From Vulcanimicrobiota bacterium (lineage in GTDB: Bacteria; Vulcanimicrobiota; Xenobia; Xenobiales; JADMJV01): a DNA stretch of 64,000 bases. The notes below the pieces were generated by a model, which saw only the letters and a program-made list of their open reading frames with translations, made no database searches and was not told the DNA's origin. The position numbers and the translations under genes are program-made. Positions 54,760 to 63,341 of this stretch are shown in pieces (the stretch's first letter is position 1; each line of letters opens with the position of its first letter). The stretch spans positions 186,001-250,000 of the forward strand of contig JAFKGI010000003.1 in NCBI GenBank assembly GCA_017307785.1. The letters run 5' to 3'.

Positions 54760-56976
54760 TCAGGCCACCAGGCTATCGCCGCGGCGTTGTTGGAAGTGGA
54801 CCAGTTTCTCCAGCAGGGTATCTGCGCGCAACGGCTTGCTGAGGTAATCGTCCATACCGGCTGCGATGAAGCGCTCTCTGTCGCCGTCCATGGCGTTGGC
54901 GGTCAGGGCGATCACCCACAGGTGGCCGCCGTGCAGTGCTTCCTGTTCGCGTATCAGTCGGGTCGCTTCGATGCCGTCCATCTCGGGCATCTGCACGTCC
55001 ATCAACACCAGATCGTAGGGCACCTGCTTGAGCGCGGCCACCACTTCGTGACCGTTGGCGACCAGTTGAAAACGACAACCCCAGCGCTCCAAAAGTTTGC
55101 CCACGACCTTCTGATTGACGATGTTGTCTTCAGCCACCAGGATGCTCAGGTCGACCTGAGCGCTCAGCGCGGCGGGTCGAGGCGGACGACTGATGCTGAC
55201 TTCGCGAGAGCCGATAATTTCCAGCAGTGCCCCGCGCACGTTGCGCTGCCGGACCGGTTTGCTCAAGATGGTGTGGAAGAGACTCAGGTCGCCCTGACCC
55301 TGGGGAGTGCCCATGGAGGAGAGCAGCAGAAAGGGCGTTTTCTCCCAGCCAGGTCGGGCACGCAGCCGGGTGGCCACTTCCATCCCGTCCATTTCGGGCA
55401 TCATCATGTCTAGCAGCACCACATCGACGGGACCGGTCTGCAGGGCTTGCGGTCCATTCTCCGCCAGACTGACCTGGCACCCCCACGAGCCTAACAACTC
55501 GGATAGGATCAGGCGATTGATATAGTGGTCATCGACCACCAGCACTTTCATCCCTTTCAGGGATTCGGGCACCACATGATTGACTTCTTTGCGAGCTTCC
55601 AGCGGCAGCTCCACCCAGAAGGTGCTGCCCGCTCCCACGGTACTGCTCAAACCGATGTCGCCACCCATCATCTGGGCCAACTGCTTGCTGATGGACAGAC
55701 CCAACCCGGTGCCGCCAAAGCGTCGGCTGGTGCTGTCTTCGGCCTGCACGAAGGGGTCAAGCACGGCCTGCATTTTGTTCTCGGGAATTCCCACGCCGGT
55801 GTCGCTGACCGCGATGCGCACCCGACCTTCGTCGGTGGTGACGGTGATAATCACCTCGCCGGCAGCGGTGAACTTGATGGCGTTGCTCATAAAGTTGCAA
55901 AGAATCTGGTGAATGCGACCGGAGTCGCCAAAAAAGCGACCCGGCAGGCTGGCCGGAAAGTGACAGGCCAGCTCCAATCCCTTTTGGTGGGCGGAAGCCG
56001 AGAAAATGTCGACCAGGTCCTCCAGTGTGCCAAGCAATTCGAACTCGTGGGGCTCGATGACCAGTTTGCCGGCCTCGATCTTGGAAAAATCCAGAATGTC
56101 GTTGATCACGGTCAGCAGCGATTCGGCGCTGGTGCGAATGCAGTTGACGTATTCGCGCTGCTCTCCGCCCAGGTCGGTGTCGGCCAGTAGTCCGGCCATG
56201 CCGATTACGCCGTTCATGGGCGTGCGAATTTCGTGGCTCATGTTAGCCAAAAAGCGGGATTTGCTGCGGCTCGACTCGAGCGCCTGTTCACAGGCGATCT
56301 TGAGGGCCTCCTCAGAGGCCTGCAACTCCGCGGTACGCGCCTGAACCTCAGACTCCACCCGTCGATTGACACCTTCCAGCAGGGCCTGCTGATTGGCGAT
56401 CTTCCAGGTGGCGCGACTGGAGAGAATGCAGCCGTAGATGAGAAAGGCGTCTTCAAAAATGACCCAACCTGCGTGCTCCATCCAGCGCCAGGCGCTGACT
56501 TCGACAGTGCCAAACACGGACTGGGGGAAAAAGATCCCCCGCACCGCGTGATCCAGAGCCACCACCAGAGTCGGTCCCAAAAAAATACGCCAGTCCCGGT
56601 AGATGGCCAGAATGGCCAATCCGGCAAAAACGTGAAAATGGGTCTCGATACGTCCACCGCTCAGGTGAATCAAGAGACAGGAGCTGAGCCCCAAGGATGT
56701 GGCCAGCCAGTGGGACACAAAGGGCGAGCTTTTCTCTCGCAGCAGCAAGACACAGGGCGGCAGCGAGATCAGGGCCCCCAACACGAAGGCCAGCCAGACG
56801 TGAAGGTGGATGGAATAGACTTCGCCGATCCAGGTGTAGGGTGTCAGCCAGCGAGCCACCACCACCTCGACCAACCAGTGCGCCAGCAGCAGCCGGGCCA
56901 TAAAATCATCGGCCCGAGCGCGCAAGCGCGCTATGTTCTCTTCAAAAATTTCGCGTACGCGAACCCGCTGTTCCAT
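54760..56976 (-). CDS. Membrane hybrid histidine kinase with two receivers
   Basis: 738 residues from ATG 56976 (AGAAGGG about 10 bases upstream). About six membrane helices cover residues 20-185 ([55 protein letters not shown] and others). The sensor type is not one I can name. A coiled segment leads to the kinase core with [17 protein letters not shown] (His248) and an intact ATPase, then two receivers with Asp523 ([12 protein letters not shown]) and Asp660 ([13 protein letters not shown]). No HPt domain, so it must use another HPt protein, for instance that of the 1561-residue kinase. Convergent with the STAS operon. Confidence 0.93.
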   Translation of the reverse strand: MEQRVRVREIFEENIARLRARADDFMARLLLAHWLVEVVVARWLTPYTWIGEVYSIHLHVWLAFVLGALISLPPCVLLLREKSSPFVSHWLATSLGLSSCLLIHLSGGRIETHFHVFAGLAILAIYRDWRIFLGPTLVVALDHAVRGIFFPQSVFGTVEVSAWRWMEHAGWVIFEDAFLIYGCILSSRATWKIANQQALLEGVNRRVESEVQARTAELQASEEALKIACEQALESSRSKSRFLANMSHEIRTPMNGVIGMAGLLADTDLGGEQREYVNCIRTSAESLLTVINDILDFSKIEAGKLVIEPHEFELLGTLEDLVDIFSASAHQKGLELACHFPASLPGRFFGDSGRIHQILCNFMSNAIKFTAAGEVIITVTTDEGRVRIAVSDTGVGIPENKMQAVLDPFVQAEDSTSRRFGGTGLGLSISKQLAQMMGGDIGLSSTVGAGSTFWVELPLEARKEVNHVVPESLKGMKVLVVDDHYINRLILSELLGSWGCQVSLAENGPQALQTGPVDVVLLDMMMPEMDGMEVATRLRARPGWEKTPFLLLSSMGTPQGQGDLSLFHTILSKPVRQRNVRGALLEIIGSREVSISRPPRPAALSAQVDLSILVAEDNIVNQKVVGKLLERWGCRFQLVANGHEVVAALKQVPYDLVLMDVQMPEMDGIEATRLIREQEALHGGHLWVIALTANAMDGDRERFIAAGMDDYLSKPLRADTLLEKLVHFQQRRGDSLVA

Positions 56977-57053
56977 GCAGACCACCCTTCTCTCCAGGAA
57001 AATCGGTAGGGTGGCACCATTCATGAATAGCTCAATCGTCCGATGACGGAAAC

Positions 57054-57611
57054 ATGCGCTTTCGGATCCTGTTGCTGGCCTTCACCTGTCTGGGCCTGGC
57101 CTCGGCTTACCTCAGTTGGATGCTCTACGAATGCACGCCCGGGCGGGCGGCCCTGCCGCCGGAACACTATCCGGGCACCGGCGCACTACCGCGGCTGATC
57201 CTCTTCCTGCATCCTCGCTGCCCTTGCTCGCGGGCGACCGTGGACGAGTTGACGCAAATCGGCCCTCTTCCCCAGTTGGAAATCGTCCTTTCACAGGCGA
57301 GCTCGGCCGGCGCGCTCAAAGCGCAATTTCCCCAGGCCGAGCTGGTATCCGACCCGGAGGGGATAGAACGGGAGCTCTATCATGCCTGGACTTCCGGCCA
57401 GCTAGTCGGCTATAGCGCGGACGGTCGCCTGGGCTTCTGCGGCGGCATCACCGCCAGCCGCGGACAAAGAGGCGCCAGCCTGGGCCGAGCTCACCTGCTG
57501 GCCTGGCTCCACGGTCAACCGCAGCAGCAAGCCTCGGTCTTCGGCTGCCCGTTGGTGAATCCGGACGAGATGTGCAGCTACCGCCAGGGAACGGGCCTGC
57601 GCAACCAGTAG
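57054..57611 (+). CDS. Thioredoxin-like secreted protein
   Basis: 185 residues. The N-terminus ([22 protein letters not shown]) is a signal anchor or signal peptide. [22 protein letters not shown] has a CPCS site after a hydrophobic strand, in the position of a thioredoxin CxxC but with serine as the last residue. Resembles RedB-like proteins of some Planctomycetes and Myxobacteria, though I cannot confirm. [14 protein letters not shown] and five cysteines in all suggest redox or metal function. It is divergent from the hybrid kinase, and its 3' end overlaps the convergent NlpC/P60-like gene by 34 bases. Confidence 0.7.
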   Translation: MRFRILLLAFTCLGLASAYLSWMLYECTPGRAALPPEHYPGTGALPRLILFLHPRCPCSRATVDELTQIGPLPQLEIVLSQASSAGALKAQFPQAELVSDPEGIERELYHAWTSGQLVGYSADGRLGFCGGITASRGQRGASLGRAHLLAWLHGQPQQQASVFGCPLVNPDEMCSYRQGTGLRNQ

Positions 57612-58282
57612 GCCTGACGAATGACCGGACTGCGGGCCAGTTCCTCGGGGGTTCCCAGTGAAGAATGCACGTTGGGAATCAAATCCACTCCCGCCTTGGC
57701 GAAGACATGCTGCACCAGACCCGAGCAATACATCGAGCTCTTCTTGGCCAGCAAATTCTTGCGATTCCGCGAGCGCCCCGTCTGCAGGGCCAGCGCCGTC
57801 CCCAGAATCTCCATCAGGGAGTAGGTGGCTTGATTGGCCACCAGTTCCAGACACTCTTTGAGCACCACTTCGACCTGCTCGGCCGTCAGACCGAAGTCGA
57901 GAATGGCCAGACGCGGACACTCTTTTTCGCAGAGAAACTTGGTGACCCGGTTCTCTTGGACACCCAGACGACGGTGTTTCATACCGGCGTCTAGATCCGA
58001 CTCAATGATCCAGTGATGACCATCGCGGCGCCGCCCCTGGAAGACCCAGGCGTGTGACCATTCGCCGCGTCGTTGTCGCTCGCTGACACGACCGGTAGCA
58101 GTCTGAATCACCTGATCGATCAGACTGGCCCCCTGCACCAGACCGACCCGACCGGCCAGCGCGTAGCGCTCGATGAACTCTTCGTTGCTGGCCTTGTCCT
58201 CGTAGTGCTCAAGGAAACCCGGCCGCTTGCCATCGTCGGCGACGAAATCTTCCAGATCTTCGGGCATCAGCTCTTCGTTCAT
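57578..58282 (-). CDS. Permuted NlpC/P60-like (YiiX-type) hydrolase
   Basis: 234 residues, no signal peptide. The arrangement is that of circularly permuted papain-like enzymes: a histidine in WSHAWVFQG (about 75), an acidic HWIIESD (about 90), and the cysteine near the C-terminus in SSMYCSGLVQHVFAKAG (about 188). NlpC/P60 and DUF830-type members cleave gamma-glutamyl, peptidoglycan or lipid ester bonds. Its start overlaps the choline-kinase-like stop (ATGA), so both belong to one operon with the RIC gene. Absence of an export signal argues for a cytoplasmic or lipid-linked substrate. Confidence 0.65.
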   Translation of the reverse strand: MNEELMPEDLEDFVADDGKRPGFLEHYEDKASNEEFIERYALAGRVGLVQGASLIDQVIQTATGRVSERQRRGEWSHAWVFQGRRRDGHHWIIESDLDAGMKHRRLGVQENRVTKFLCEKECPRLAILDFGLTAEQVEVVLKECLELVANQATYSLMEILGTALALQTGRSRNRKNLLAKKSSMYCSGLVQHVFAKAGVDLIPNVHSSLGTPEELARSPVIRQAYWLRRPVPWR

Positions 58283-59223
58283 CTGGCAGGATTCGTGCGC
58301 CCCGGGGCGAGCGCCTCCAACTGAGCCAGCGCAAGCTCAAAACTTGGGCGCGCCATCAGCCGCCGGCAACGCTCCAGACGGCCCAGTGCGTAGGCCCAAA
58401 AATCCTCGGCCGGATTGCCGTTTACGTGCTGCACCACCCCCCAAAGGGTCCAGAGCAAATCACACATCGCCTGATACATCGTCATGCGAGCCCGATCGGG
58501 TGCGGGTGCCGGACCGTCGAAATAACCGAGCAACAACTCTTCATCTTGTTCCGGAGTAAAGCCGGCTTCCACCGAGAAATCGCCCAGGTCCCACATGGGA
58601 TCATTGTTCCCGGAATACTCGAAGTCGATCAGGAACATGCGCTCACCGTCAAGCAAGAAGTTTTCCGGCAGCGGATCGCAGTGACAGGAAACCAGCGGTA
58701 AGTCATGGGCGTTCAGGGCTCGACGCAGGCGCTCCGCCTGAAGCTGCACCGCTTGATAACCCGGCGGCAGCTCAGCGCCCTTGTCCGAAAGAACCGCTTG
58801 ATACTGGTCGATCTGCTCAAACAGTTCGAATCGATTGGCGAATGGGGCGGCGCGCTCGTGCAGGCGGCGCAACAGACGACCGGCCAGGCGAACCAACCTC
58901 GCCTCACCAAAAGCCTCACTGCTCATGGTGCGCGCTTGGGGCAAAAAGCGCGTCAACGACAGACCGTCAGCCGCGTCAAAGTAGAGGATTTCGACGTTCA
59001 CCCCCACTCGACTGGCGATGCGCGCGTTGACTTCCTCATGAGCCCGGTTCAGATAGTCGGCCGTGCCCTCCCCCGCCACCCGCAAAACCAAAGAGCCCTG
59101 AGGAGTTTCCAGTCGGTAGTTCCGATTGGTCAGACCGCCCAGACGCTCGCAAGCGCTGTAGCTGAGGTCCACTCCCAGGGCTCCTTCAATACGGGACAGG
59201 TAAGGCCGGAGATCTTCGCTCAT
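58279..59223 (-). CDS. Choline/aminoglycoside-type phosphotransferase
   Basis: 314 residues from ATG 59223; the frame runs back into the RIC gene but without a start signal. The kinase-like fold shows LGGLTNRNYRLETPQGSLVLRVAG, the catalytic SCHCDPLPENFLLDG (Brenner's motif) and the metal-binding FLIDFEYSGNNDPMWDLGDFS, close to choline/ethanolamine kinases and LicA. It would phosphorylate choline, ethanolamine or thiamine. It lies between the RIC and NlpC/P60-like genes, 37 bases after the RIC stop. Confidence 0.87.
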   Translation of the reverse strand: MSEDLRPYLSRIEGALGVDLSYSACERLGGLTNRNYRLETPQGSLVLRVAGEGTADYLNRAHEEVNARIASRVGVNVEILYFDAADGLSLTRFLPQARTMSSEAFGEARLVRLAGRLLRRLHERAAPFANRFELFEQIDQYQAVLSDKGAELPPGYQAVQLQAERLRRALNAHDLPLVSCHCDPLPENFLLDGERMFLIDFEYSGNNDPMWDLGDFSVEAGFTPEQDEELLLGYFDGPAPAPDRARMTMYQAMCDLLWTLWGVVQHVNGNPAEDFWAYALGRLERCRRLMARPSFELALAQLEALAPGRTNPAR

Positions 59224-59260
59224 AGGCGAGCGGCCTTCGCCGGCCGCTCGAGCTATCTTC

Positions 59261-59923
59261 TCAAGCCGCCAGTTGTCGAGGAAACAGGTAGCGTTCTTCC
59301 ACGTAAACGTGGCGCTGAAAGTCTCGGTCCAGAGCGCGCAAGCCGCTGTAAAGGCGCTTGAGCGAGTCACCGGCGCTTTCCGGCAGCGTGTAGTGATTGG
59401 TCAGAAAGCGCAGGCAATTCAGGCGGAACACGGCTTTGCGCCGCTCCTCGGCCAGGCTGTCGAGCATCCACAAATCCAGACTGCTCAGGTTCTCCTGCGA
59501 GCCCAGCCAGGGAAAGGCAAACTGCTCCTCGCGCACCAGGTGCTCGTTCAGTTCTTTGGCTAACAGGGTAAAGATTTCATCGACGTGGCGAAGTTGACGG
59601 TGCTCCGCCCCGTAGAGGCGAGCGGCGTTGCGGGCGGTTTCCTGCAAGTGCGGAAGGTGCCGGCGCAAGTAGTCGTGGTGAACGAGGCGCACGTGCGCCA
59701 CCAATTCAGACCGAGAGAGTCCGGCCAGTCCGTCGGGACAGGCCTCGCGTGCCCGCTCCAACTGCCGGCAGATCTCCTCGAGATCCAGTTGCTCGGCTTC
59801 ACAGGCCTTCTTCAGTGTGTGACCGCCATTGCGGCCGGTATCGAGCCCCCACTCTTCCAACACCACAGCCAGTCCGGGGTGACTGCCCACGATGTCAACC
59901 AATAAACTATCGGGAAAAAACAA
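59261..59923 (-). CDS. RIC/ScdA-like hemerythrin protein with missing ligands
   Basis: 220 residues from TTG 59923, fixed by AGGAGG seven bases upstream. The layout is that of iron-centre repair (RIC, ScdA/YtfE) proteins: a short N-terminal ScdA domain (about 1-60) and a hemerythrin-like bundle with RLVHHDYLRRHLPHL, LAKELNEHLVREEQFAFPWL and DFQRHVYVEERYLFPR. Two differences matter. The usual Cys-Cys-Gly-Gly in the N-terminal domain is replaced by TGRNGG, and the usual Glu-His pair opening the third helix reads EER (position about 160), so one di-iron histidine is lost. It may still bind a metal with altered chemistry. It heads an operon with the choline-kinase-like and NlpC/P60-like genes. 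Confidence 0.85.
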   Translation of the reverse strand: MFFPDSLLVDIVGSHPGLAVVLEEWGLDTGRNGGHTLKKACEAEQLDLEEICRQLERAREACPDGLAGLSRSELVAHVRLVHHDYLRRHLPHLQETARNAARLYGAEHRQLRHVDEIFTLLAKELNEHLVREEQFAFPWLGSQENLSSLDLWMLDSLAEERRKAVFRLNCLRFLTNHYTLPESAGDSLKRLYSGLRALDRDFQRHVYVEERYLFPRQLAA

Positions 59924-60049
59924 GATCAGTCCTCCTTGTCCTTTTAGAATTCCGCTTCGTTACGCGAGTCCCTTGCAACCAGTATCAATGTCCTGGTCCA
60001 ACCACGCGGGTAGGGCAGGAATCGAGCCGGATCTAGCGCATGGGTCGCC

Positions 60050-61018
60050 ATGCTCATCGCCCTCGTGGTCGGGACCTGCCTGGTGGTCGGCGCCGGATAC
60101 GCACTGATGCGCCCGAGCCCAAAACCGCCCCAGAAGCCGGCCAAGAAAGCCTCCCCCACTCCATCGGCCGCAAAATCTCCGGCTCAAGCCCCCCCGCCTC
60201 CGGCGACCGCACCAGAGATGGCACAGGGCCATCTGGGACCGTTCGAGCTTTTAGCTGAGCTGGGCAAAGGCGGCATGGCCACCGTCTACAAGGCTCGCCA
60301 CGTCGATCTGGGCAACGTGGTCGCCCTGAAGGTCATCAGCCCCGAGCATCGCGGCAATCGCGAATATCACAAACGGTTCCAGCGCGAAGTAGAACTCTCC
60401 CAGCAGCTGCAACACGACAATCTGGTCATCGCCTACGAGGCCTGCGAATTGGACGGCCAGATGTGCTTGATTATGGAGTGGGTCGACGGCAAGCCGCTGG
60501 AAGTCTTGCTGACGCGTGGCCCGGTCCCGCTCGACCTGTTCCAAAAGCTCTCCCTGCAGCTGCTGGCGGGACTGCACTTTGCGCATACTCAGCACATGTA
60601 CCATCGCGACATCAAGCCCGCTAATATCATGATCAGCCGCGACGCCCGCGTGAAGATTCTCGACTTTGGACTGGCCATCAACGAGGGCCAGACGCGCTTC
60701 ACCAGCGTCGGCTTTTCCATGGGAACCCCCAGTCATATGGCGCCGGAAATGCTGACCAAGGGGGTCTGCAATGCGCACACCGACCAGTACGCCCTGGGAG
60801 TCGTCTTCTATCAGATGCTGACCGGCAAAGCCCCGTTCCAGGCCAGCAACCCCATGGATCTGGGTATGATGCACGTACAAAAAGAACCGCCGCCCATCGT
60901 AGACTCACGCCCCGACGCGCCGCGGATCTGGCAGCAGATCACCCTGCGAATGATGGCCAAGAAGCCCGAAGAGCGCTTCGCCGACCTGGCCGAAATTCAG
61001 AGAATCCTGACTACTTAA
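60050..61018 (+). CDS. Ser/Thr protein kinase with N-terminal membrane anchor
   Basis: 322 residues. A membrane helix (LIALVVGTCLVVGAGYALM, 2-20) is followed by a Pro/Lys/Ala linker (21-60) and a Hanks-type kinase: LGKGGMATVYKA, catalytic lysine VALKVI (Lys94), HRDIKPANIM, DFGLA and a GTPSHMAPE activation loop. All catalytic residues are intact, so it should be active in the cytoplasm. In most bacterial kinases of this type the membrane helix comes after the kinase and leads to a sensor domain; here it is first and there is no sensor. It is divergent from the RIC gene and has no visible ribosome-binding site. Confidence 0.92.
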   Translation: MLIALVVGTCLVVGAGYALMRPSPKPPQKPAKKASPTPSAAKSPAQAPPPPATAPEMAQGHLGPFELLAELGKGGMATVYKARHVDLGNVVALKVISPEHRGNREYHKRFQREVELSQQLQHDNLVIAYEACELDGQMCLIMEWVDGKPLEVLLTRGPVPLDLFQKLSLQLLAGLHFAHTQHMYHRDIKPANIMISRDARVKILDFGLAINEGQTRFTSVGFSMGTPSHMAPEMLTKGVCNAHTDQYALGVVFYQMLTGKAPFQASNPMDLGMMHVQKEPPPIVDSRPDAPRIWQQITLRMMAKKPEERFADLAEIQRILTT

Positions 61019-61499
61019 GGGCGGTCTCGATGGCCTTGTCCAGGCCACTCATGGGATGACCTTCCCAGACCACCTTACCGTCTTTGCCCACCACCACGGC
61101 GTGGGGGATTCCCGTGACGCCATAGGCTTCACTGGTGGAACTATCCGTTCCGATCGGGTAGTTCATCCCGTTTTCTTTGACGAACGGTTCGGCCACTTCG
61201 GCTCGCTCATCCGTCAGCGACACCAGCGTCAGGCCTTTGGAGGCATACTTCGAATTCAACTCCTTGAGGTGGGGAATGGAAGCGCGGCACGGTCCGCACC
61301 AGGTGGCCCAGAACTCGATCACCACCACCTTGCCCTTCAGGGCGGCAAGCGAGAGTGGCTTGGTATTCAGCCATTTGCCCGCCTTGATTTCGATGGCCGG
61401 CTTTCCGACGTGCTCGGAGGAGCTGCGGGCCTGTCCGGGCACGATCAACAGGGCAAAGGTGGCTGCAGCGATACTGGCGCTGACCAGAAATTTCTTCAT
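61011..61499 (-). CDS. Secreted TlpA-like thioredoxin
   Basis: 162 residues from ATG 61499, preceded by AAGGAG. Signal peptide MKKFLVSASIAAATFALLIVPGQA, then a thioredoxin fold with VVIEFWATWCGPCRASIPHL (WCGPC active site) and the cis-proline GIPHAVVVGKDG. Probably a periplasmic thiol-disulfide reductant of the TlpA/ResA type. Its last 8 bases overlap the convergent kinase. Divergent from the flavoenzyme gene, 76 bases away. Confidence 0.93.
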   Translation of the reverse strand: MKKFLVSASIAAATFALLIVPGQARSSSEHVGKPAIEIKAGKWLNTKPLSLAALKGKVVVIEFWATWCGPCRASIPHLKELNSKYASKGLTLVSLTDERAEVAEPFVKENGMNYPIGTDSSTSEAYGVTGIPHAVVVGKDGKVVWEGHPMSGLDKAIETALK

Positions 61500-61575
61500 G
61501 GGGACTCCTTGGGACTTGATGAAAACCCAAATGCTCGGGACAGGGGAATGGTTCCGCAAAGCAAACTTTTTGCCC

Positions 61576-62844
61576 ATGAAGCAGCACGTCGACAGCGTAC
61601 CTCCTTATCAACGCGAGATTTACCAGAAGGGCACGCGTGGTCAGCTGCCGCGAATTCCGCTGCATTTCGAGGAACTCCAGGCCAGAGCGCAGCGTGAACT
61701 ACCGGCCCGCGCCTTCGCCTACGTGGCCGGCGGGGCCGGCCAGGAAAGCACTCAGCGCGCCAATCGATTGGCCTTCGAGGACTGGTGCATCCAGGCTCGC
61801 ATGCTGCGCGACGTCTCGCGTCGCAACTTGACCACGACGGTTTTTGGGCGAGAATGGCGGGCTCCGCTGATGCTTTCTCCGGTGGGAGCGCTCGGTCTGG
61901 TGCGAGAGCAGGCCGACGCTCTGGTGGCGCGGGCGGCCGCCCGAGCCCGCACCCCCATGGTCTTTTCCAATCAAGCCTCGGTCAAAATGGAAACCTGTGC
62001 TTCACTGCTGGGCGATACTCCCCGCTGGTTTCAGCTCTACTGGAGCAAATCCAACGAACTGGTGGCCAGCCTGGTTTCGCGAGCGGAAGCCTGTGGCTGC
62101 GAGGCCATCGTGGTGACCCTGGATACTCCCCTGCTAGGCTGGCGTCCCCGCGATCTGCAGCTCGGCTCCCTGCCCTTCACGCGCGCCATCGGATTGGCCC
62201 AGTATCTCAGTGACCCGGTCTTCCAGAGCCATCTGGATGAAGTAAAGCTGCGCCCCAGCGGACCCATCACCCTCAATTCCCTGGAAGTCTTTTACGAGGC
62301 CTGCCGCAACTATGGCGGCAGTCTCTGGAAGAATCTCCGCACCCGCAGGCCGCTCAAGGCTGTCCAGCAGTTCATCGACATCTACTCGCGCACCGACCTG
62401 ACCTGGGGTGACCTGGAATTTTTGCGTAAGCATACCCGGCTACCCATCGTGCTCAAGGGGATTTTGTGCCGCGAAGACGCGCGCCTGGCTCTGGAGGCGG
62501 GAGTGGACGGTATCTGGGTGTCCAATCACGGCGGCCGTCAGGTGGACGGCGGGCGTACTTCCCTGGATGCGCTGGTCGAGGTCATGGCGGAAGTCCAGGA
62601 ACGGTTACCGGTCTTCTTCGACAGCGGTGTGCGCTCCGGGGCTGATGTTTTCAAGGCCCTGGCCCTGGGAGCAACGGCAGTGGGTCTGGGCCGTCCCTTC
62701 GCGCTGGCCCTGGGCCTGGCCGGCGAGGAAGGCGTGCTGGAAGTTCTCGAGAGCACCCTGGCCGAGTTGGATCTCACCATGGCTTTCGCAGGATGCTGCA
62801 GCATAGAGGACATTCGGGCCACGTCGCTCCTGCGCAAGCAATAG
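61576..62844 (+). CDS. FMN-dependent alpha-hydroxy-acid oxidase (lactate 2-monooxygenase-like)
   Basis: 422 residues from ATG 61576; a longer frame upstream is a shadow of the TlpA-like gene. The FMN enzyme fold is complete: YVAGGAGQE near the start, RWFQLYW, VVTLDTPLLGWRPRD, the active-site SNHGGRQVDGG, the VFFDSGVRSGADVFKALALGA glycine loop and VGLGRPF. YVAGGAGQ, LGWRPRDLQLGSLPF and SDPVFQ are closest to lactate 2-monooxygenase, which turns lactate plus oxygen into acetate and CO2. A lactate or glycolate oxidase activity is also possible. Divergent from the TlpA-like gene. The start has no Shine-Dalgarno sequence but an AACTTT box six bases upstream. Confidence 0.9.
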   Translation: MKQHVDSVPPYQREIYQKGTRGQLPRIPLHFEELQARAQRELPARAFAYVAGGAGQESTQRANRLAFEDWCIQARMLRDVSRRNLTTTVFGREWRAPLMLSPVGALGLVREQADALVARAAARARTPMVFSNQASVKMETCASLLGDTPRWFQLYWSKSNELVASLVSRAEACGCEAIVVTLDTPLLGWRPRDLQLGSLPFTRAIGLAQYLSDPVFQSHLDEVKLRPSGPITLNSLEVFYEACRNYGGSLWKNLRTRRPLKAVQQFIDIYSRTDLTWGDLEFLRKHTRLPIVLKGILCREDARLALEAGVDGIWVSNHGGRQVDGGRTSLDALVEVMAEVQERLPVFFDSGVRSGADVFKALALGATAVGLGRPFALALGLAGEEGVLEVLESTLAELDLTMAFAGCCSIEDIRATSLLRKQ

Positions 62845-62897
62845 CAAAGTTCATCCTTCGGACATGCTGAGTTCACCAACGCCCGCGAAATCTGTCC

Positions 62898-62903
62898 TAA
62901 GCT
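62898..62903 (+). promoter_or_regulatory. -10 box of small hypothetical gene, leaderless
   Basis: TAAGCT ends six bases before ATG 62910. No Shine-Dalgarno sequence and no clear -35. Confidence 0.4.
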
Positions 62904-62909
62904 GGCGCC

Positions 62910-63341
62910 ATGAATCACAACATTCTGACACACATTCAGCATTTTCAACGACACGGTGAGCTACGCACGGCTCGCCGCCCCTTAACCGGAGACCGCCGGC
63001 TCGAGATCAGCCGCCGCCAAGAAGAAGCCCGGCAAGCGGTGTTAGAACCGCAGCCGGGCTGGTTGAACGTCCAGGGACCAAGTTGGGAGCGTTTTCGCAC
63101 GCAGCAGCGTTGTCTGCTGCTGGAATACGGACGCTATCAGGCCGGCCACGGGACTCTCCTGACGGTACGCATCGCTCCCGATGGCACCGCTCTGATGCGC
63201 GTCTTCCATCTGGGGGCGGAAGCGAGCTTTCAGCAGAGGCTCTACTGTCCGTCCGTCAGTCCATCAGGACGACGCGAACGTTGCTCACGATTTCCTGAAG
63301 GGCCTCGGTCACCACTTTGGTCTCGGGGTGGCGCACGATGA
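62910..63341 (+). CDS. Hypothetical basic protein
   Basis: 143 residues, no signal peptide. Arg/Gln/His-rich (MNHNILTHIQHFQRHGELRT, RRLEISRRQEEARQAV), with a more ordered middle (RCLLLEYGRYQAGHGTLLTVRIAPDGTALMRVFHLG). Not recognised. A TAAGCT box six bases upstream of the ATG supports the start. The last 86 bases overlap the convergent ATP-grasp gene, and the C-terminal 30 residues are Ser/Arg-rich, so the frame may have lost its original stop or shifted near 63240. Confidence 0.5.
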   Translation: MNHNILTHIQHFQRHGELRTARRPLTGDRRLEISRRQEEARQAVLEPQPGWLNVQGPSWERFRTQQRCLLLEYGRYQAGHGTLLTVRIAPDGTALMRVFHLGAEASFQQRLYCPSVSPSGRRERCSRFPEGPRSPLWSRGGAR

